Below are positions 54,858 through 63,636 of a DNA stretch of 64,000 bases, piece by piece. The notes beneath the pieces were generated by a model, which saw nothing but the letters and a program-made list of their open reading frames with translations, searched no databases and was not told where the DNA came from. The stretch is from Mycobacterium sp. OAS707. GTDB lineage: Bacteria > Actinomycetota > Actinomycetes > Mycobacteriales > Mycobacteriaceae. The DNA is taken from NCBI RefSeq assembly GCF_014873705.1, contig NZ_JADBDS010000001.1:1426001-1490000 (forward strand), read 5' to 3'. Numbering within the stretch: the stretch's first letter is position 1; each line of letters starts with the position of its first letter. The translations under genes and the position numbers were made by a program.

Positions 54858-56021
54858 CTACTTGAGCAGCGCGCGCGACATCACGACGCGCTGAATCTGG
54901 TTGGTGCCCTCGTAGATCTGGGTGATCTTGGCGTCCCGCATGAACCGCTCGACCGGAAAGTCGGTGGTGTAGCCGTAGCCGCCGAACAACTGCACGGCGT
55001 CGGTGGTCACCTCCATCGCAACGTCGGAGGCGAAGCACTTCGACGCCGAGGAGATGAAGCCGAGGTTGGGCTCACCACGCTCGGCCCGCGCGGCCGCGGT
55101 GTACACCATCAGGCGGGCGGCCTCCAGCTTCATCGCCATATCGGCGAGCATGAACTGCACGGCCTGGAAATCGGCGATCGCCTTGCCGAACTGCTTGCGG
55201 TCCTTGACATATGCGATCGCCGCATCCAGCGCGCCCTGCGCGATACCCACCGCCTGCGCACCGATCGTCGGCCGGGTGTGGTCCAACGTTGCCAATGCCG
55301 TCTTGAAACCCGTACCGGGCTCACCGATGATGCGGTCGCCAGGGATACGGCAGTCCTCGAAGTACAACTCCGTGGTTGGCGAGCCCTTGATGCCCATCTT
55401 GTGCTCCTTGGCGCCCACCGTGAAACCGGGATCGTCCTTGTGCACGACGAACGCGGAGATGCCGTTGGCGCCCTTGTCCGGATCGGTCACCGCCATCACC
55501 GTGTACCAGGTCGAGTGACCGCCGTTGGAGATCCAGCACTTGGCGCCGTTGAGCACCCACTCGTCACCCTCGGCCTTAGCGCGGGTCCGCATCGACCCCG
55601 CGTCGCTGCCTGCTTCGCGCTCGGACAACGCATACGAGGCGACCGCCTCGCCCGCGGCGATCGACGGCAGCACCTGCTTCTTGAGTTCCTCGGACCCCCG
55701 CATCAACAGGCCCATCGTGCCGAGCTTGTTGCAGATCGGGATCAGCGACGACGACGCGCACACCCGCGCGACCTCTTCGATCACGATGCAGGCCGCCACC
55801 GAGTCGCCGCCCTGTCCGCCGTACTCCTCGGGGATGTGGATCGCGGCGAAGCCTGACGACGTCAGCGCCGCCAGCGCCTCATCGGTATAGCGGGCCTTGG
55901 CGTCGACGTCGGCGGCGTACGGGGCGATCTCCTTCTCGCAGAGATCACGCAGCACCGAACGCAGTTCATTGTGCTCGTCGGCGAGCTTGAAAGCGTCGAA
56001 CGACGGGTTACCGATGGCCAT
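54858..56021 (-). CDS. fadE25: Acyl-CoA dehydrogenase FadE25
   Basis: 387 residues, ordinary length. FAD and substrate motifs YALSEREAGSDAGSMRTRA and CWISNGGHSTWYTVMA; the catalytic Glu is in IYEGTNQIQR near the C-terminus; LFGGYGYTTDFPVERFMRDA precedes it. It dehydrogenates acyl-CoA in the cytosol; corresponds to Rv3274c. It is last in the apparent operon purK-purE-methyltransferase-fadE25 (gaps of 11-12 bases). The 173 bases downstream (54685-54857) hold nothing I can identify. Confidence 0.95.
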   Translation of the reverse strand: MAIGNPSFDAFKLADEHNELRSVLRDLCEKEIAPYAADVDAKARYTDEALAALTSSGFAAIHIPEEYGGQGGDSVAACIVIEEVARVCASSSLIPICNKLGTMGLLMRGSEELKKQVLPSIAAGEAVASYALSEREAGSDAGSMRTRAKAEGDEWVLNGAKCWISNGGHSTWYTVMAVTDPDKGANGISAFVVHKDDPGFTVGAKEHKMGIKGSPTTELYFEDCRIPGDRIIGEPGTGFKTALATLDHTRPTIGAQAVGIAQGALDAAIAYVKDRKQFGKAIADFQAVQFMLADMAMKLEAARLMVYTAAARAERGEPNLGFISSASKCFASDVAMEVTTDAVQLFGGYGYTTDFPVERFMRDAKITQIYEGTNQIQRVVMSRALLK

Positions 56022-56033
56022 GGCGACTCCTTG

Positions 56034-56873
56034 CTACTCGCCGGTAACCTTACCTTTTCCGCCGGAGACGACCTGCAGCCCACGGACCATCTGCCGGTAG
56101 GTGCTGTGGTAGAGCGTGCGGGCGAGCTGGCTCTTGCGCAGGATGTCCTTCGCGCCCTGCGGTGCCACCAGCGAGACCTCGTGGCCGGCGAACTCAGAGG
56201 TCCCGGTCGCCAGGAGCAGCTTGCCTGCCAGCGCCGAGGACACCTCGCCGCGGTAGAACTCGCTGAACTCGGCGTGGGTGAAGAACACCTTGTTGAAGCC
56301 GATGAGGAACGGCACCAGCTTGGCGCCGTCGTTCAGGTACCGCAGCGTGCCGGTCGCAACGCCGGGCCAGTACTCGTTGAACACGTCGTCGGCGATCACG
56401 ATGCCGCCGCTGGCCAGCGTCGCCTCGGCAAGCTTCATGTCGCTGTACACGATCTCGTCGGTGTGGCCGCCGTCGACGGAGAAGAACCGGATGTCGCCAC
56501 CGGTCAGTTCGCGCAGCTTCGCCGGTTCCAGCTTGGTGGAATCACCCTGGTGCACGGCGACGTCGTCCATCGACGACCACAGCTTGACGTTGTTCGCGAA
56601 CTTCTCGTAGTCGCCGTGCCCGGAGCCGTCGACGTTGAGTTCCTGATCGCCGAAGATGTCGATCGCGACGGACTTCTCCCCCGGCCGCTGTAGCAAGCGC
56701 AACCCGATGAACAGCTTGCCGTGGTGAACGCCGATCTCGGCGACGGCGCCCGAGACCTGCTTAGCCCGCTGCGCCGCGTTGAGCACGTCGAGGATCAACA
56801 GGATCTCGGGTTGCAGGAAGCCGGTGACTAGCCGCTGACCAATTGCCCGGTATCGATTGAAGTTTGGCTGCAT
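56034..56873 (-). CDS. Class I SAM-dependent methyltransferase, Methyltransf_24 type
   Basis: 279 residues. SAM motif VAEIGVHHGKLFIGLRLL (about 44-61), acidic strand end SVAIDIFGDQ (about 68-77) and FFSVDGGHTDEIVYSDM (about 129-145), the pattern of Methyltransf_24 proteins often found with surface glycolipid genes. The substrate is unknown. It is inserted between purE and fadE25, which are neighbours in M. tuberculosis (Rv3275c, Rv3274c), with only 11-12 bases on each side, so it is part of the operon. Confidence 0.85.
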   Translation of the reverse strand: MQPNFNRYRAIGQRLVTGFLQPEILLILDVLNAAQRAKQVSGAVAEIGVHHGKLFIGLRLLQRPGEKSVAIDIFGDQELNVDGSGHGDYEKFANNVKLWSSMDDVAVHQGDSTKLEPAKLRELTGGDIRFFSVDGGHTDEIVYSDMKLAEATLASGGIVIADDVFNEYWPGVATGTLRYLNDGAKLVPFLIGFNKVFFTHAEFSEFYRGEVSSALAGKLLLATGTSEFAGHEVSLVAPQGAKDILRKSQLARTLYHSTYRQMVRGLQVVSGGKGKVTGE

Positions 56874-56884
56874 CGGTTGGCAGC

Positions 56885-57388
56885 CTACTGCCCGAGCAGC
56901 CGATTTCGCAGTGCGGCATCCTTTTGCAGCACCATGTCTGCCAAGTTGCTCTGAAATTCCGCCATTCGCGTCCGCAACCCCGAATCCGAGGCGCCGAGAA
57001 TGCGCACCGCCAACAATCCGGCGTTGCGGGCACCGCCGATCGACACCGTGGCGACCGGCACGCCCGCTGGCATCTGCACGATCGACAGCAGCGAGTCCAT
57101 CCCGTCCAGGTTGGCTAGCGGCACCGGAACCCCGATCACCGGCAGCGGCGTCGCCGAGGCGACCATGCCCGGCAGGTGCGCGGCACCGCCCGCGCCCGCG
57201 ATGATCACCTCGATGCCGCGGTCGGCCGCGCTCTGGGCGTACGCGAGCATCCGGTCGGGGGTCCGATGTGCGGACACCACACCGACTTCGAACGGCACTT
57301 CGAATTCGGCAAGCGCATGCGCCGCTTGCTCCATCACCGACCAGTCGCTGTCGCTGCCCATGATCACGCCGACGCGAGGGCTAGTCAT
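56885..57388 (-). CDS. purE: N5-carboxyaminoimidazole ribonucleotide mutase
   Basis: 167 residues from ATG 57388; the frame extends upstream but the family starts here ([16 protein letters not shown]). It moves the carboxyl group of N5-CAIR to make CAIR in purine synthesis. GSDSDW and [10 protein letters not shown] are the active-site loops, [12 protein letters not shown] the third. Overlaps the purK stop by eight bases. Corresponds to Rv3275c. Confidence 0.96.
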   Translation of the reverse strand: MTSPRVGVIMGSDSDWSVMEQAAHALAEFEVPFEVGVVSAHRTPDRMLAYAQSAADRGIEVIIAGAGGAAHLPGMVASATPLPVIGVPVPLANLDGMDSLLSIVQMPAGVPVATVSIGGARNAGLLAVRILGASDSGLRTRMAEFQSNLADMVLQKDAALRNRLLGQ

Positions 57389-58607
57389 GTCCACTCCATC
57401 CATCGGTCCATTCGGCATGCGACAACCAGTGTGCGGCCCGATTCGCGCGTTCCCGCACATCTGCGACGTACGCGTCGTCACCGAGCGAGCCGCCAGGAGC
57501 GCCGAGAATGTTGACGTGGCCGATCTTGCGACCCGGCCGCTCCCCCTTGCCGTAAAGGTGCACCCTGGCCTCAGGCAGCCTGCCGAACAGATGATGCAGT
57601 CGCTCATCCATGCTCATCGCCGGAGTCTGTTGTGCGCCAATCACATTGGACATCACCGTGACCGGCGCGATCGGCGAGGTGTCACCGAGCGGATAGTCGA
57701 GCACCGCCCGAAGGTGCTGCTCGAACTGACCGGTGCGCGCACCATCCATACTCCAGTGCCCCGAATTGTGCGGCCGCATGGCGAGTTCGTTGACGACGAG
57801 GTGGCCGTCGATTGTCTCGAAGAGTTCGACCGCCAGCACGCCGACCACACCGAGCTCGTCGGCCAGTCGCAACGCGAGTTGGCTTGCGGCGCTGCCTAAT
57901 TCCGGGTTCAACTGCGGCGCAGGCGCAATCACCTCGACGCAGATGCCGTCGCGCTGCACCGTGTGCACCACCGGCCACGCCGCGCCCTGGCCGAACGGCG
58001 AGCGCGCCACCAGCGCCGCCAACTCGCGGCGCATTGCGACCTTCTCCTCGATCAGCACCGCGGCGCCGTCGGCCAGATACCGCCCGGCGACCTCCCGCGC
58101 CTCGGCGACGTCACGCGCCAGCGTCACGCCGCGTCCGTCGTAGCCCCCGCGCGCGGTCTTGACGACGATGTCGGTGCCGACGCGCGCTGCGAACGCATCC
58201 ACATCGCCGACCTCGGTCACCTCGGCGTACCGCGGCACGGGTGCGCCCAACGCCTCGAGCCGGCGCCGCATCACCAGCTTGTCCTGGGCGTGGATCAGGG
58301 CGGACGGCGGCGGTGCGACGTTGACGCCGTCGGCGACGAGTTTCTCGAGCAGTTCGGTGGGCACGTGCTCGTGGTCGAACGTCAGCGCGCTCGCGCCTGC
58401 CGCCGCCTGCTGCAGCGCCTCGAGGTCGGTATGCGCACCGATCACCACGTCGGGGCTGACCTGCGCAGCCGGATCGTCAGGGCTGGCGGCCAGCACGCGC
58501 AGCGTCTGACCAAGCGCAATTGCGGCCTGATGAGTCATCCTGGCCAGTTGCCCACCGCCGACCATGGTCACGGTTGGAGGCGAAGTCGGGTTACGCGGCA
58601 CAGCCAT
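57381..58607 (-). CDS. purK: 5-(carboxyamino)imidazole ribonucleotide synthase
   Basis: 408 residues. ATP-grasp enzyme that carboxylates AIR to N5-CAIR. N-terminal [18 protein letters not shown] (about 16-33), ATP site [14 protein letters not shown] (about 148-161), [11 protein letters not shown] and [17 protein letters not shown] (metal/substrate). ATG 58607. Works directly with PurE encoded next. Corresponds to Rv3276c. Confidence 0.96.
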   Translation of the reverse strand: MAVPRNPTSPPTVTMVGGGQLARMTHQAAIALGQTLRVLAASPDDPAAQVSPDVVIGAHTDLEALQQAAAGASALTFDHEHVPTELLEKLVADGVNVAPPPSALIHAQDKLVMRRRLEALGAPVPRYAEVTEVGDVDAFAARVGTDIVVKTARGGYDGRGVTLARDVAEAREVAGRYLADGAAVLIEEKVAMRRELAALVARSPFGQGAAWPVVHTVQRDGICVEVIAPAPQLNPELGSAASQLALRLADELGVVGVLAVELFETIDGHLVVNELAMRPHNSGHWSMDGARTGQFEQHLRAVLDYPLGDTSPIAPVTVMSNVIGAQQTPAMSMDERLHHLFGRLPEARVHLYGKGERPGRKIGHVNILGAPGGSLGDDAYVADVRERANRAAHWLSHAEWTDGWSGHD

Positions 58608-58681
58608 ATGGTGTCATGGCGGCAATCAGCTTGTTTACACGCCGTGACCTGCACGGGTACGCGTGGCCTCCGGTATTTCCG

Positions 58682-58687
58682 TACACT
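58682..58687 (+). promoter_or_regulatory. -10 hexamer of the GtrA-family gene
   Basis: TACACT, eight bases before the GTG at 58696; no ribosome binding site is seen, so the transcript is probably leaderless. Confidence 0.45.
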
Positions 58688-58695
58688 GCGCTGTT

Positions 58696-59352
58696 GTGTC
58701 CTTTACTGATGCCACGATCGCACGGCTGCCCCGCCCGATCCGGCCGTACTTCGAGCGGCATCACGAACTGATCAAGTTCGCCATCGTGGGCGCAACGACT
58801 TTTGTCATCGACTCGGCGGTGTTCTACACGCTCAAGCTCACGGTGCTGGAGCCCAAGCCCGTCACCGCCAAGATCATCGCAGGCATCGTCGCGGTGATCG
58901 CGTCCTACATCCTCAACCGCGAATGGAGCTTCCAGAACCGCGGTGGCCGCGAGCGCCACCACGAGGCGCTGATGTTCTTCGCGTTCAGCGGTGTGGGCGT
59001 GCTGCTGTCGATGGCGCCGCTGTACTTCTCCAGCTACGTGCTGATGTTGCGCGTTCCCGAAGTCAGCCTGACGACGGAGAACATCGCCGACTTCGTCTCG
59101 GCCTACGTGATCGGCAACCTGCTACAGATGGCGTTCCGGTTCTGGGCGTTCCGCCGCTGGGTGTTCCCCGACGAGTTCGGCCGCCACCCCGACATGGCCG
59201 TCGAATCGCTTACCGCAGGCGGCATCGCCGAGGCGATGGAGGATGAATACGAGCGCGGGAAGGTCACCCCGCTGCGCCGCCCCACCCGACGGGCGCGCCG
59301 GCTGGCTCAGCTCGGCGATTCCTCCGAGCCCAGGGTGTCGAAGACTTCGTGA
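58696..59352 (+). CDS. GtrA-family membrane protein
   Basis: 218 residues from GTG 58696. Four membrane helices (about 25-47, 55-73, 88-112, 130-152) with FAIVGATTFVIDSAVFY and the ILNREWSFQ motif of GtrA proteins, thought to flip polyprenyl-phosphate sugars. A basic cytosolic tail of about 55 residues follows. Matches Rv3277. Its last 46 bases overlap the 3' end of the convergent PH-domain gene. Confidence 0.9.
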   Translation: MSFTDATIARLPRPIRPYFERHHELIKFAIVGATTFVIDSAVFYTLKLTVLEPKPVTAKIIAGIVAVIASYILNREWSFQNRGGRERHHEALMFFAFSGVGVLLSMAPLYFSSYVLMLRVPEVSLTTENIADFVSAYVIGNLLQMAFRFWAFRRWVFPDEFGRHPDMAVESLTAGGIAEAMEDEYERGKVTPLRRPTRRARRLAQLGDSSEPRVSKTS

Positions 59353-59825
59353 TACAGCAGTGAGTGCACCCGTTCCACGCGCGGAATGTCGTGGAATTCA
59401 AGGGGATCCTGCGACGCGGACTCGATGATCAGCGTTCCGGTGCGCAGCATCCGGTTCAGCAGGCCGTGCCGGAACTCGACGCTGTTGATGCGTGCCAGCG
59501 GAATGTCGATGCCCGATCTGGTGAGCAAGCCATGGCGGAACATCACCCGCCGATCGGTGATGACGAAATGCGTTGTCCACCAATTGAGGAACGGCCAGAC
59601 CGTCAGCCACCCGATGATGACCAGCCAGACCACCCCGATGACGATCAGCACGACCCGCTTCGCGGTGGCGTCCCAGTCGAGGGTGTTGACGTAGCCAAGG
59701 CCGAACGCGGCGATTGCGGTGGCGATCAACAGGATCAGCACGGGGCCGACCAGCCGCTTCCAATGCGGATGGCGGTGTAGCACGACCTGCTCGTCGCCGG
59801 CGAGCACATTGTCCGGGTAGCCCAC
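59307..59825 (-). CDS. PH-domain membrane protein (DUF304/bPH2)
   Basis: 172 residues from GTG 59825, exactly the size of Rv3278c. Two membrane helices (about 29-47 and 57-77) precede a bacterial PH-like domain (THFVITDRRVMFRHGLLTRS, IPLARINSVEFRHGLLNRML). The start is backed by TAGAGT seven bases upstream. Function unknown; convergent overlap with the gtrA-like gene. Confidence 0.88.
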   Translation of the reverse strand: MGYPDNVLAGDEQVVLHRHPHWKRLVGPVLILLIATAIAAFGLGYVNTLDWDATAKRVVLIVIGVVWLVIIGWLTVWPFLNWWTTHFVITDRRVMFRHGLLTRSGIDIPLARINSVEFRHGLLNRMLRTGTLIIESASQDPLEFHDIPRVERVHSLLYHEVFDTLGSEESPS

Positions 59826-59832
59826 GGCTGGA

Positions 59833-59838
59833 ACTCTA
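59833..59838 (-). promoter_or_regulatory. Leaderless -10 hexamer of the PH-domain gene
   Basis: On the minus strand TAGAGT, seven bases before the GTG at 59825. It lies 28 bases after the stop of the lipase-like gene. Confidence 0.5.
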
Positions 59839-59865
59839 CCCAGCCGCCACCCCGGCGAGCGGGAC

Positions 59866-61104
59866 TTACCCCGACTTGCAGTCGTTGGTCGCGGGTTTGC
59901 CTGCAAACCGGTCGGCGATCCAGGCAATCACGGCGTCGCCGGTCGGCGGGTTGTGGCCGCCGTTCGGATCGAAGTCGACCGTGACCGTGCCGCCCATCTC
60001 GCATGCCTTCTCAATGCCGGCCTTCGTCCAGTCCGCGTCGATGAACGGATCCTGGCCGCCGTACCACACATATAGCGGCGCGGACAGCGGCTTCTGCGGC
60101 AAGGCCCATTGCTTCAGTAGATCGCGCAAGTGGATGGCCGCGTCGGCGTTGTCGGGCGCGAAGTCCTTGGGCCCGAGCCGCTTGATCGCCTCTCCGCGTT
60201 GGTATGCGGTGTCCTCACTGCAGGCGGACATGGCGTTCCAGAATTCCTTGGCCGTGCCGTGGCGGTACAGGTCGCGGTCGAGGTCCGGGTGTAGCCGGGC
60301 AAGCGATTCGATGATCGCCTGCATCACCGCACCCTGCTCCGTTGTCAGCTTGCCGTCCTGGGCCTTGTCGACGAGGTCGGAAAGATCGGTCGGCGGTGAG
60401 GTCGCGGCTGCGCCGACAAGTGTCAGCTCCGGCGCATAACCGGCGGCTTGTTCGTCGGCCGCCCACGCGGCGCCGCCGCCCTGCGATCCGCCCATCGCCG
60501 CCCACCTGTTGGAGATGTCGGGAAACGTCCGGTGCAGCGCCCGCACCGCGTCGATCATGTTGAGCGCCGCGGTTTTCGAATCCGCGTATGGGTGAACGCC
60601 TTTCGCGCCGAGTCCCTGATAGTCGGGAAACGCGACCGCATAGCCGAGCTTGATCAGCACCCGCACCACCCCGATGTAGGTGGAGAGGTCCGGAGACAGC
60701 GACGGCGCGCACTCGTTGTCGATGCCAAGGGTGCCGTGGCCGAACCCGACGACGGGCCAGCCGCCGTCGGGCGCTTTGCCTTTGGGCACGAACACCGAAC
60801 CCGATACGACGGTCGGCGCCCCGGTGTCACCCTCCGTTGATCGGTACAGCACCCTTGCAGCCTGCAAATCCCTGCCCGCGAAGGTGCGGGTGACGCCGGG
60901 CATGGTGGTGGCCGACACCAGGCTTCCCGGCCCGGCGTCCGTCAAATCCGCTGTCGCCACATGAACCGGCGCACCGCCCGACGACGGAAAGATGTCGAGG
61001 AACTTTATGACGGACGGCTGCAGATAGGGAAGCAGCAGCACCACCGCCACGATTTCCGCCACCAGAACAAGCGCCACACCGGACCAGAGCGCTTTACGGC
61101 GCAT
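59866..61104 (-). CDS. Secreted/anchored lipase-like alpha/beta hydrolase
   Basis: 412 residues from ATG 61104 (GGGAGG upstream). N-terminal hydrophobic segment about 8-27, an anchor or signal peptide. Alpha/beta hydrolase of the secretory lipase (LIP) type: nucleophile in AMGGSQGGGA, Asp in VWYGGQDPFID, His in DPNGGHNPPTG. GFGHGTLG marks the oxyanion region. Substrates are likely esters or lipids outside the cell. It is not at this place in M. tuberculosis, where birA and Rv3278c are adjacent. Confidence 0.87.
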   Translation of the reverse strand: MRRKALWSGVALVLVAEIVAVVLLLPYLQPSVIKFLDIFPSSGGAPVHVATADLTDAGPGSLVSATTMPGVTRTFAGRDLQAARVLYRSTEGDTGAPTVVSGSVFVPKGKAPDGGWPVVGFGHGTLGIDNECAPSLSPDLSTYIGVVRVLIKLGYAVAFPDYQGLGAKGVHPYADSKTAALNMIDAVRALHRTFPDISNRWAAMGGSQGGGAAWAADEQAAGYAPELTLVGAAATSPPTDLSDLVDKAQDGKLTTEQGAVMQAIIESLARLHPDLDRDLYRHGTAKEFWNAMSACSEDTAYQRGEAIKRLGPKDFAPDNADAAIHLRDLLKQWALPQKPLSAPLYVWYGGQDPFIDADWTKAGIEKACEMGGTVTVDFDPNGGHNPPTGDAVIAWIADRFAGKPATNDCKSG

Positions 61105-61197
61105 GCGCCTCCCTTGGCTAACCCCATCGACACCAGCCCCGGCACAACCTACCTGACCAACCTTCGCGTCGCCGGGCGCCAACGCCGCATCGCGATT

Positions 61198-61998
61198 TCA
61201 GCGCAGATGCACCACGTCGCCCGCGGACACCGCGACCGTTCCTGCGTCGGAATCGATGTGCAGCCTGCCCTGCTCGTCGATCGATTGGGCGACGCCGAGC
61301 ACCTCGCCTCCACCCGGAAGGATCGCGCGCACCCGCGAACCGATGGTCACGCTGCGCGCTCGATAGTCTGCGATGAGCCCCGCGTCGGCGCCGTCGGCTT
61401 CCCGCCAACGCGAGAAGCGCGTGCCCAACTCCCGCAGCAGCGCCGCCACGAGTTGACCCCTGTCGAGCGTCTCGACGCCGAGGGCGCGCAGTGAGGTGGC
61501 GTCCGCGTCGGGAACCTCGTCGCCGCGCAGCGTCACGTTGAGGCCGATGCCGACGACGATGAAGCGCTGGGCCGCGGCGACCTCGGTCAAGATGCCTGCC
61601 AGCTTGCGATCGCCGACCAATACGTCGTTGGGCCACTTCAGCCCCGCGGCGACGCCGTAAGGCGCGACGGTGTCGACGACGGCCACCCCGGTGGCCAGCG
61701 GCAGCCAGCCCCAGGAGTCGGGCGGCACCCCGCCGCCGTCGACGCCGACCGACATCGTCAGCTGCGCTCCCGGGGAGGTCCACACCCGCCCATTGCGGCC
61801 GCGCCCTGCGGTCTGGTGTTCGGCGATCAGCACTGCGCCTGCGATGTCCTCGCCTGCGGCGGCACGCGCAAGCAGGTCGGCGTTGGTGGACCCGGTCTGC
61901 TCGACCACGTCCAGTTGTCGCCAGTGCCGGCCGGGGCCAGCAACCTCGGCGCGCAGCGAAGGCGTATCGAGCGGTGGCAGTGCGTCGTATTCAGGCAT
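61198..61998 (-). CDS. birA: Biotin-[acetyl-CoA-carboxylase] ligase
   Basis: 266 residues, the same as Rv3279c. Monofunctional: no N-terminal DNA-binding domain. It biotinylates acyl-CoA carboxylases needed for fatty and mycolic acid synthesis. Motifs: QTGSTNADLLARA, AEHQTAGRGRNGRVW (biotinyl-AMP loop), LKWPNDVLVGDRKLAGIL and VGIGLNV. ATG 61998 lies after an AT-rich AATAAT segment that may be its -10. A spacer of 93 bases separates it from the lipase-like gene. Confidence 0.95.
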   Translation of the reverse strand: MPEYDALPPLDTPSLRAEVAGPGRHWRQLDVVEQTGSTNADLLARAAAGEDIAGAVLIAEHQTAGRGRNGRVWTSPGAQLTMSVGVDGGGVPPDSWGWLPLATGVAVVDTVAPYGVAAGLKWPNDVLVGDRKLAGILTEVAAAQRFIVVGIGLNVTLRGDEVPDADATSLRALGVETLDRGQLVAALLRELGTRFSRWREADGADAGLIADYRARSVTIGSRVRAILPGGGEVLGVAQSIDEQGRLHIDSDAGTVAVSAGDVVHLR

Positions 61999-62145
61999 CG
62001 CCGCCGATTATTTCAAGACCGTGCCCGCTGCAATTGATGCCCACGGCGGCCGAGCGATTTCCCGGTGTTTGCCATCGCGTTAATTTTGCGTACCGCGCGC
62101 GCCCGGCCGGAGTCCCAGTCGCGATGCCTGTGAGGTTGCTGGACG
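61999..62145. other. Short intergenic region between birA and the sugar-phosphate transferase
   Basis: 147 bases, relatively AT-rich at its birA end (the likely birA promoter). No hairpin strong enough to call a terminator and no coding frame. Confidence 0.4.
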
Positions 62146-63636
62146 TCAGTACGCGCCGCTGCCGGCGAACACCGTGCGCACAGTCTTGGCCGCGATCAGC
62201 AGGTCGTTGGCGATCGACCAATTCTCGACATATGAGAGGTCGAGCCGAACCGAGTCCTCCCACGACAGATCCGAGCGGCCGCTGACCTGCCACAGCCCGG
62301 TGATGCCCGGCAGCACGAGAAGCCGACGGCGCACCTGGAAGTCGTAGGTGTCCACCTCACGCCGCAGCGGCGGACGCGGTCCCACCACGCTCATATCGCG
62401 GCGCAGCACGTTGAAGAACTGAGGCAGCTCGTCGATGCTGTATCGGCGCAGCACCCGGCCGACCTTCGTGACGCGCGGGTCCTGGCGGATCTTGAACAGC
62501 ACGCCGCCTGCGCTCTCGTTGAGTGCCTGCAGCGCGTCGACCTGCTTGTCAGCGCCGTCGACCATCGTGCGGAACTTGATCATCTGGAACGGCTTGCCGT
62601 CCAGGCCGATGCGCTCGGAGCGGTAGAAGATCGGGCCACGGCTGGTCAGCTTGATGGCGATCGCGGCAAGAAGCATCACGGGCAGCGCACCTGCGAGCAC
62701 GGTCATCGACACGCAGATGTCGAACGCTCGCTTCTGCAGCCGCTTGGTCCCGCTGTACTGCGGCTTCTCCACGTGAATGAGCGGAAGTCCGGACACCGGC
62801 TGCATGGTCAGCCGCGGGCCGGCCACATCGACGACGCCTGGCGAGACCACGAGGTCGACGCCGAGCTTGTCCAGCTGCCAGGACAGTTCGCGGATGCCTT
62901 CGGGGCCGAGGTGTTCGGTGGCGGTCAACGCGACCGTGTCCGCGCCGGTTTCGAGGATCGCGCGCTCGACGTCGTTCTCATCGCCAAGCACAGGCAGGGT
63001 GCCTGCACCGGGGATTTCGATCGTCCCGCCGGTGCCACGCCCGGTCAGGCAGACGCCGATGACGGAGTATCCGTAGCAGACTTCCCGCGAAAGGCATTGC
63101 ACCAGGCTGCGCACCGCGCGGGGATCGCCGACGGCGAGCACCGAGATGACGGCCTTGCCCTTGCGGCGCTGCCTGGCGAGCACGCGACGGCACAAGCTGC
63201 GGCCAAGGAGCAGGGCGAATAACCCGAGAGGAAGTGCGACAGCCAAATATCCGCGCGCGTATTCGGGGCGGAAGATCATCAGGCCGACGGCGATCACGCC
63301 GACCGTTGCGAGCGTGGCGGAAAAGACGCGGCGATATTCCTCGACACCAGCGCCGATAATCCGCGGGGAGCGCGTGCGGTAAGCCGCCAGCAGCGTCAAC
63401 CAGATCGTGCCGACGATCAGCGAAGCCAATGTGTAGTAAGCCATCGCCAGGTCGAACTTGGTGAACGGCTGGCCAAGACGCACCATCTGGCCGCCGACGA
63501 GGGCGAGCGCGACGACGACGACGTCCGTGACGATCAGGGAGAGGCGATACCGACGCTGCCAATTCGTGCGAGACGCGGGGGTGATAGCCGTCGCCGGCGA
63601 CTCGGTCGGAGCGAGAAATGTCTCAACCGCGGTCAC
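62146..63636 (-). CDS. Polyprenyl-phosphate sugar-1-phosphate transferase (exopolysaccharide initiation)
   Basis: 496 residues. Four or five N-terminal helices (about 29-150), a Rossmann-like cytosolic region (about 165-265), then another helix and the C-terminal bacterial sugar transferase domain: FYRSERIGLDGKPFQMIKFR, RRYSIDELPQFFNVLRRDMS, VVGPRPPLRREV and PGITGLWQVSGRSDLSWED. This is the WcaJ/WbaP-type enzyme that loads the first sugar-phosphate onto the lipid carrier. No glycan cluster is in view; it would lie to the right. The GTG at 63636 has GGAAGG upstream. Confidence 0.9.
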   Translation of the reverse strand: MTAVETFLAPTESPATAITPASRTNWQRRYRLSLIVTDVVVVALALVGGQMVRLGQPFTKFDLAMAYYTLASLIVGTIWLTLLAAYRTRSPRIIGAGVEEYRRVFSATLATVGVIAVGLMIFRPEYARGYLAVALPLGLFALLLGRSLCRRVLARQRRKGKAVISVLAVGDPRAVRSLVQCLSREVCYGYSVIGVCLTGRGTGGTIEIPGAGTLPVLGDENDVERAILETGADTVALTATEHLGPEGIRELSWQLDKLGVDLVVSPGVVDVAGPRLTMQPVSGLPLIHVEKPQYSGTKRLQKRAFDICVSMTVLAGALPVMLLAAIAIKLTSRGPIFYRSERIGLDGKPFQMIKFRTMVDGADKQVDALQALNESAGGVLFKIRQDPRVTKVGRVLRRYSIDELPQFFNVLRRDMSVVGPRPPLRREVDTYDFQVRRRLLVLPGITGLWQVSGRSDLSWEDSVRLDLSYVENWSIANDLLIAAKTVRTVFAGSGAY

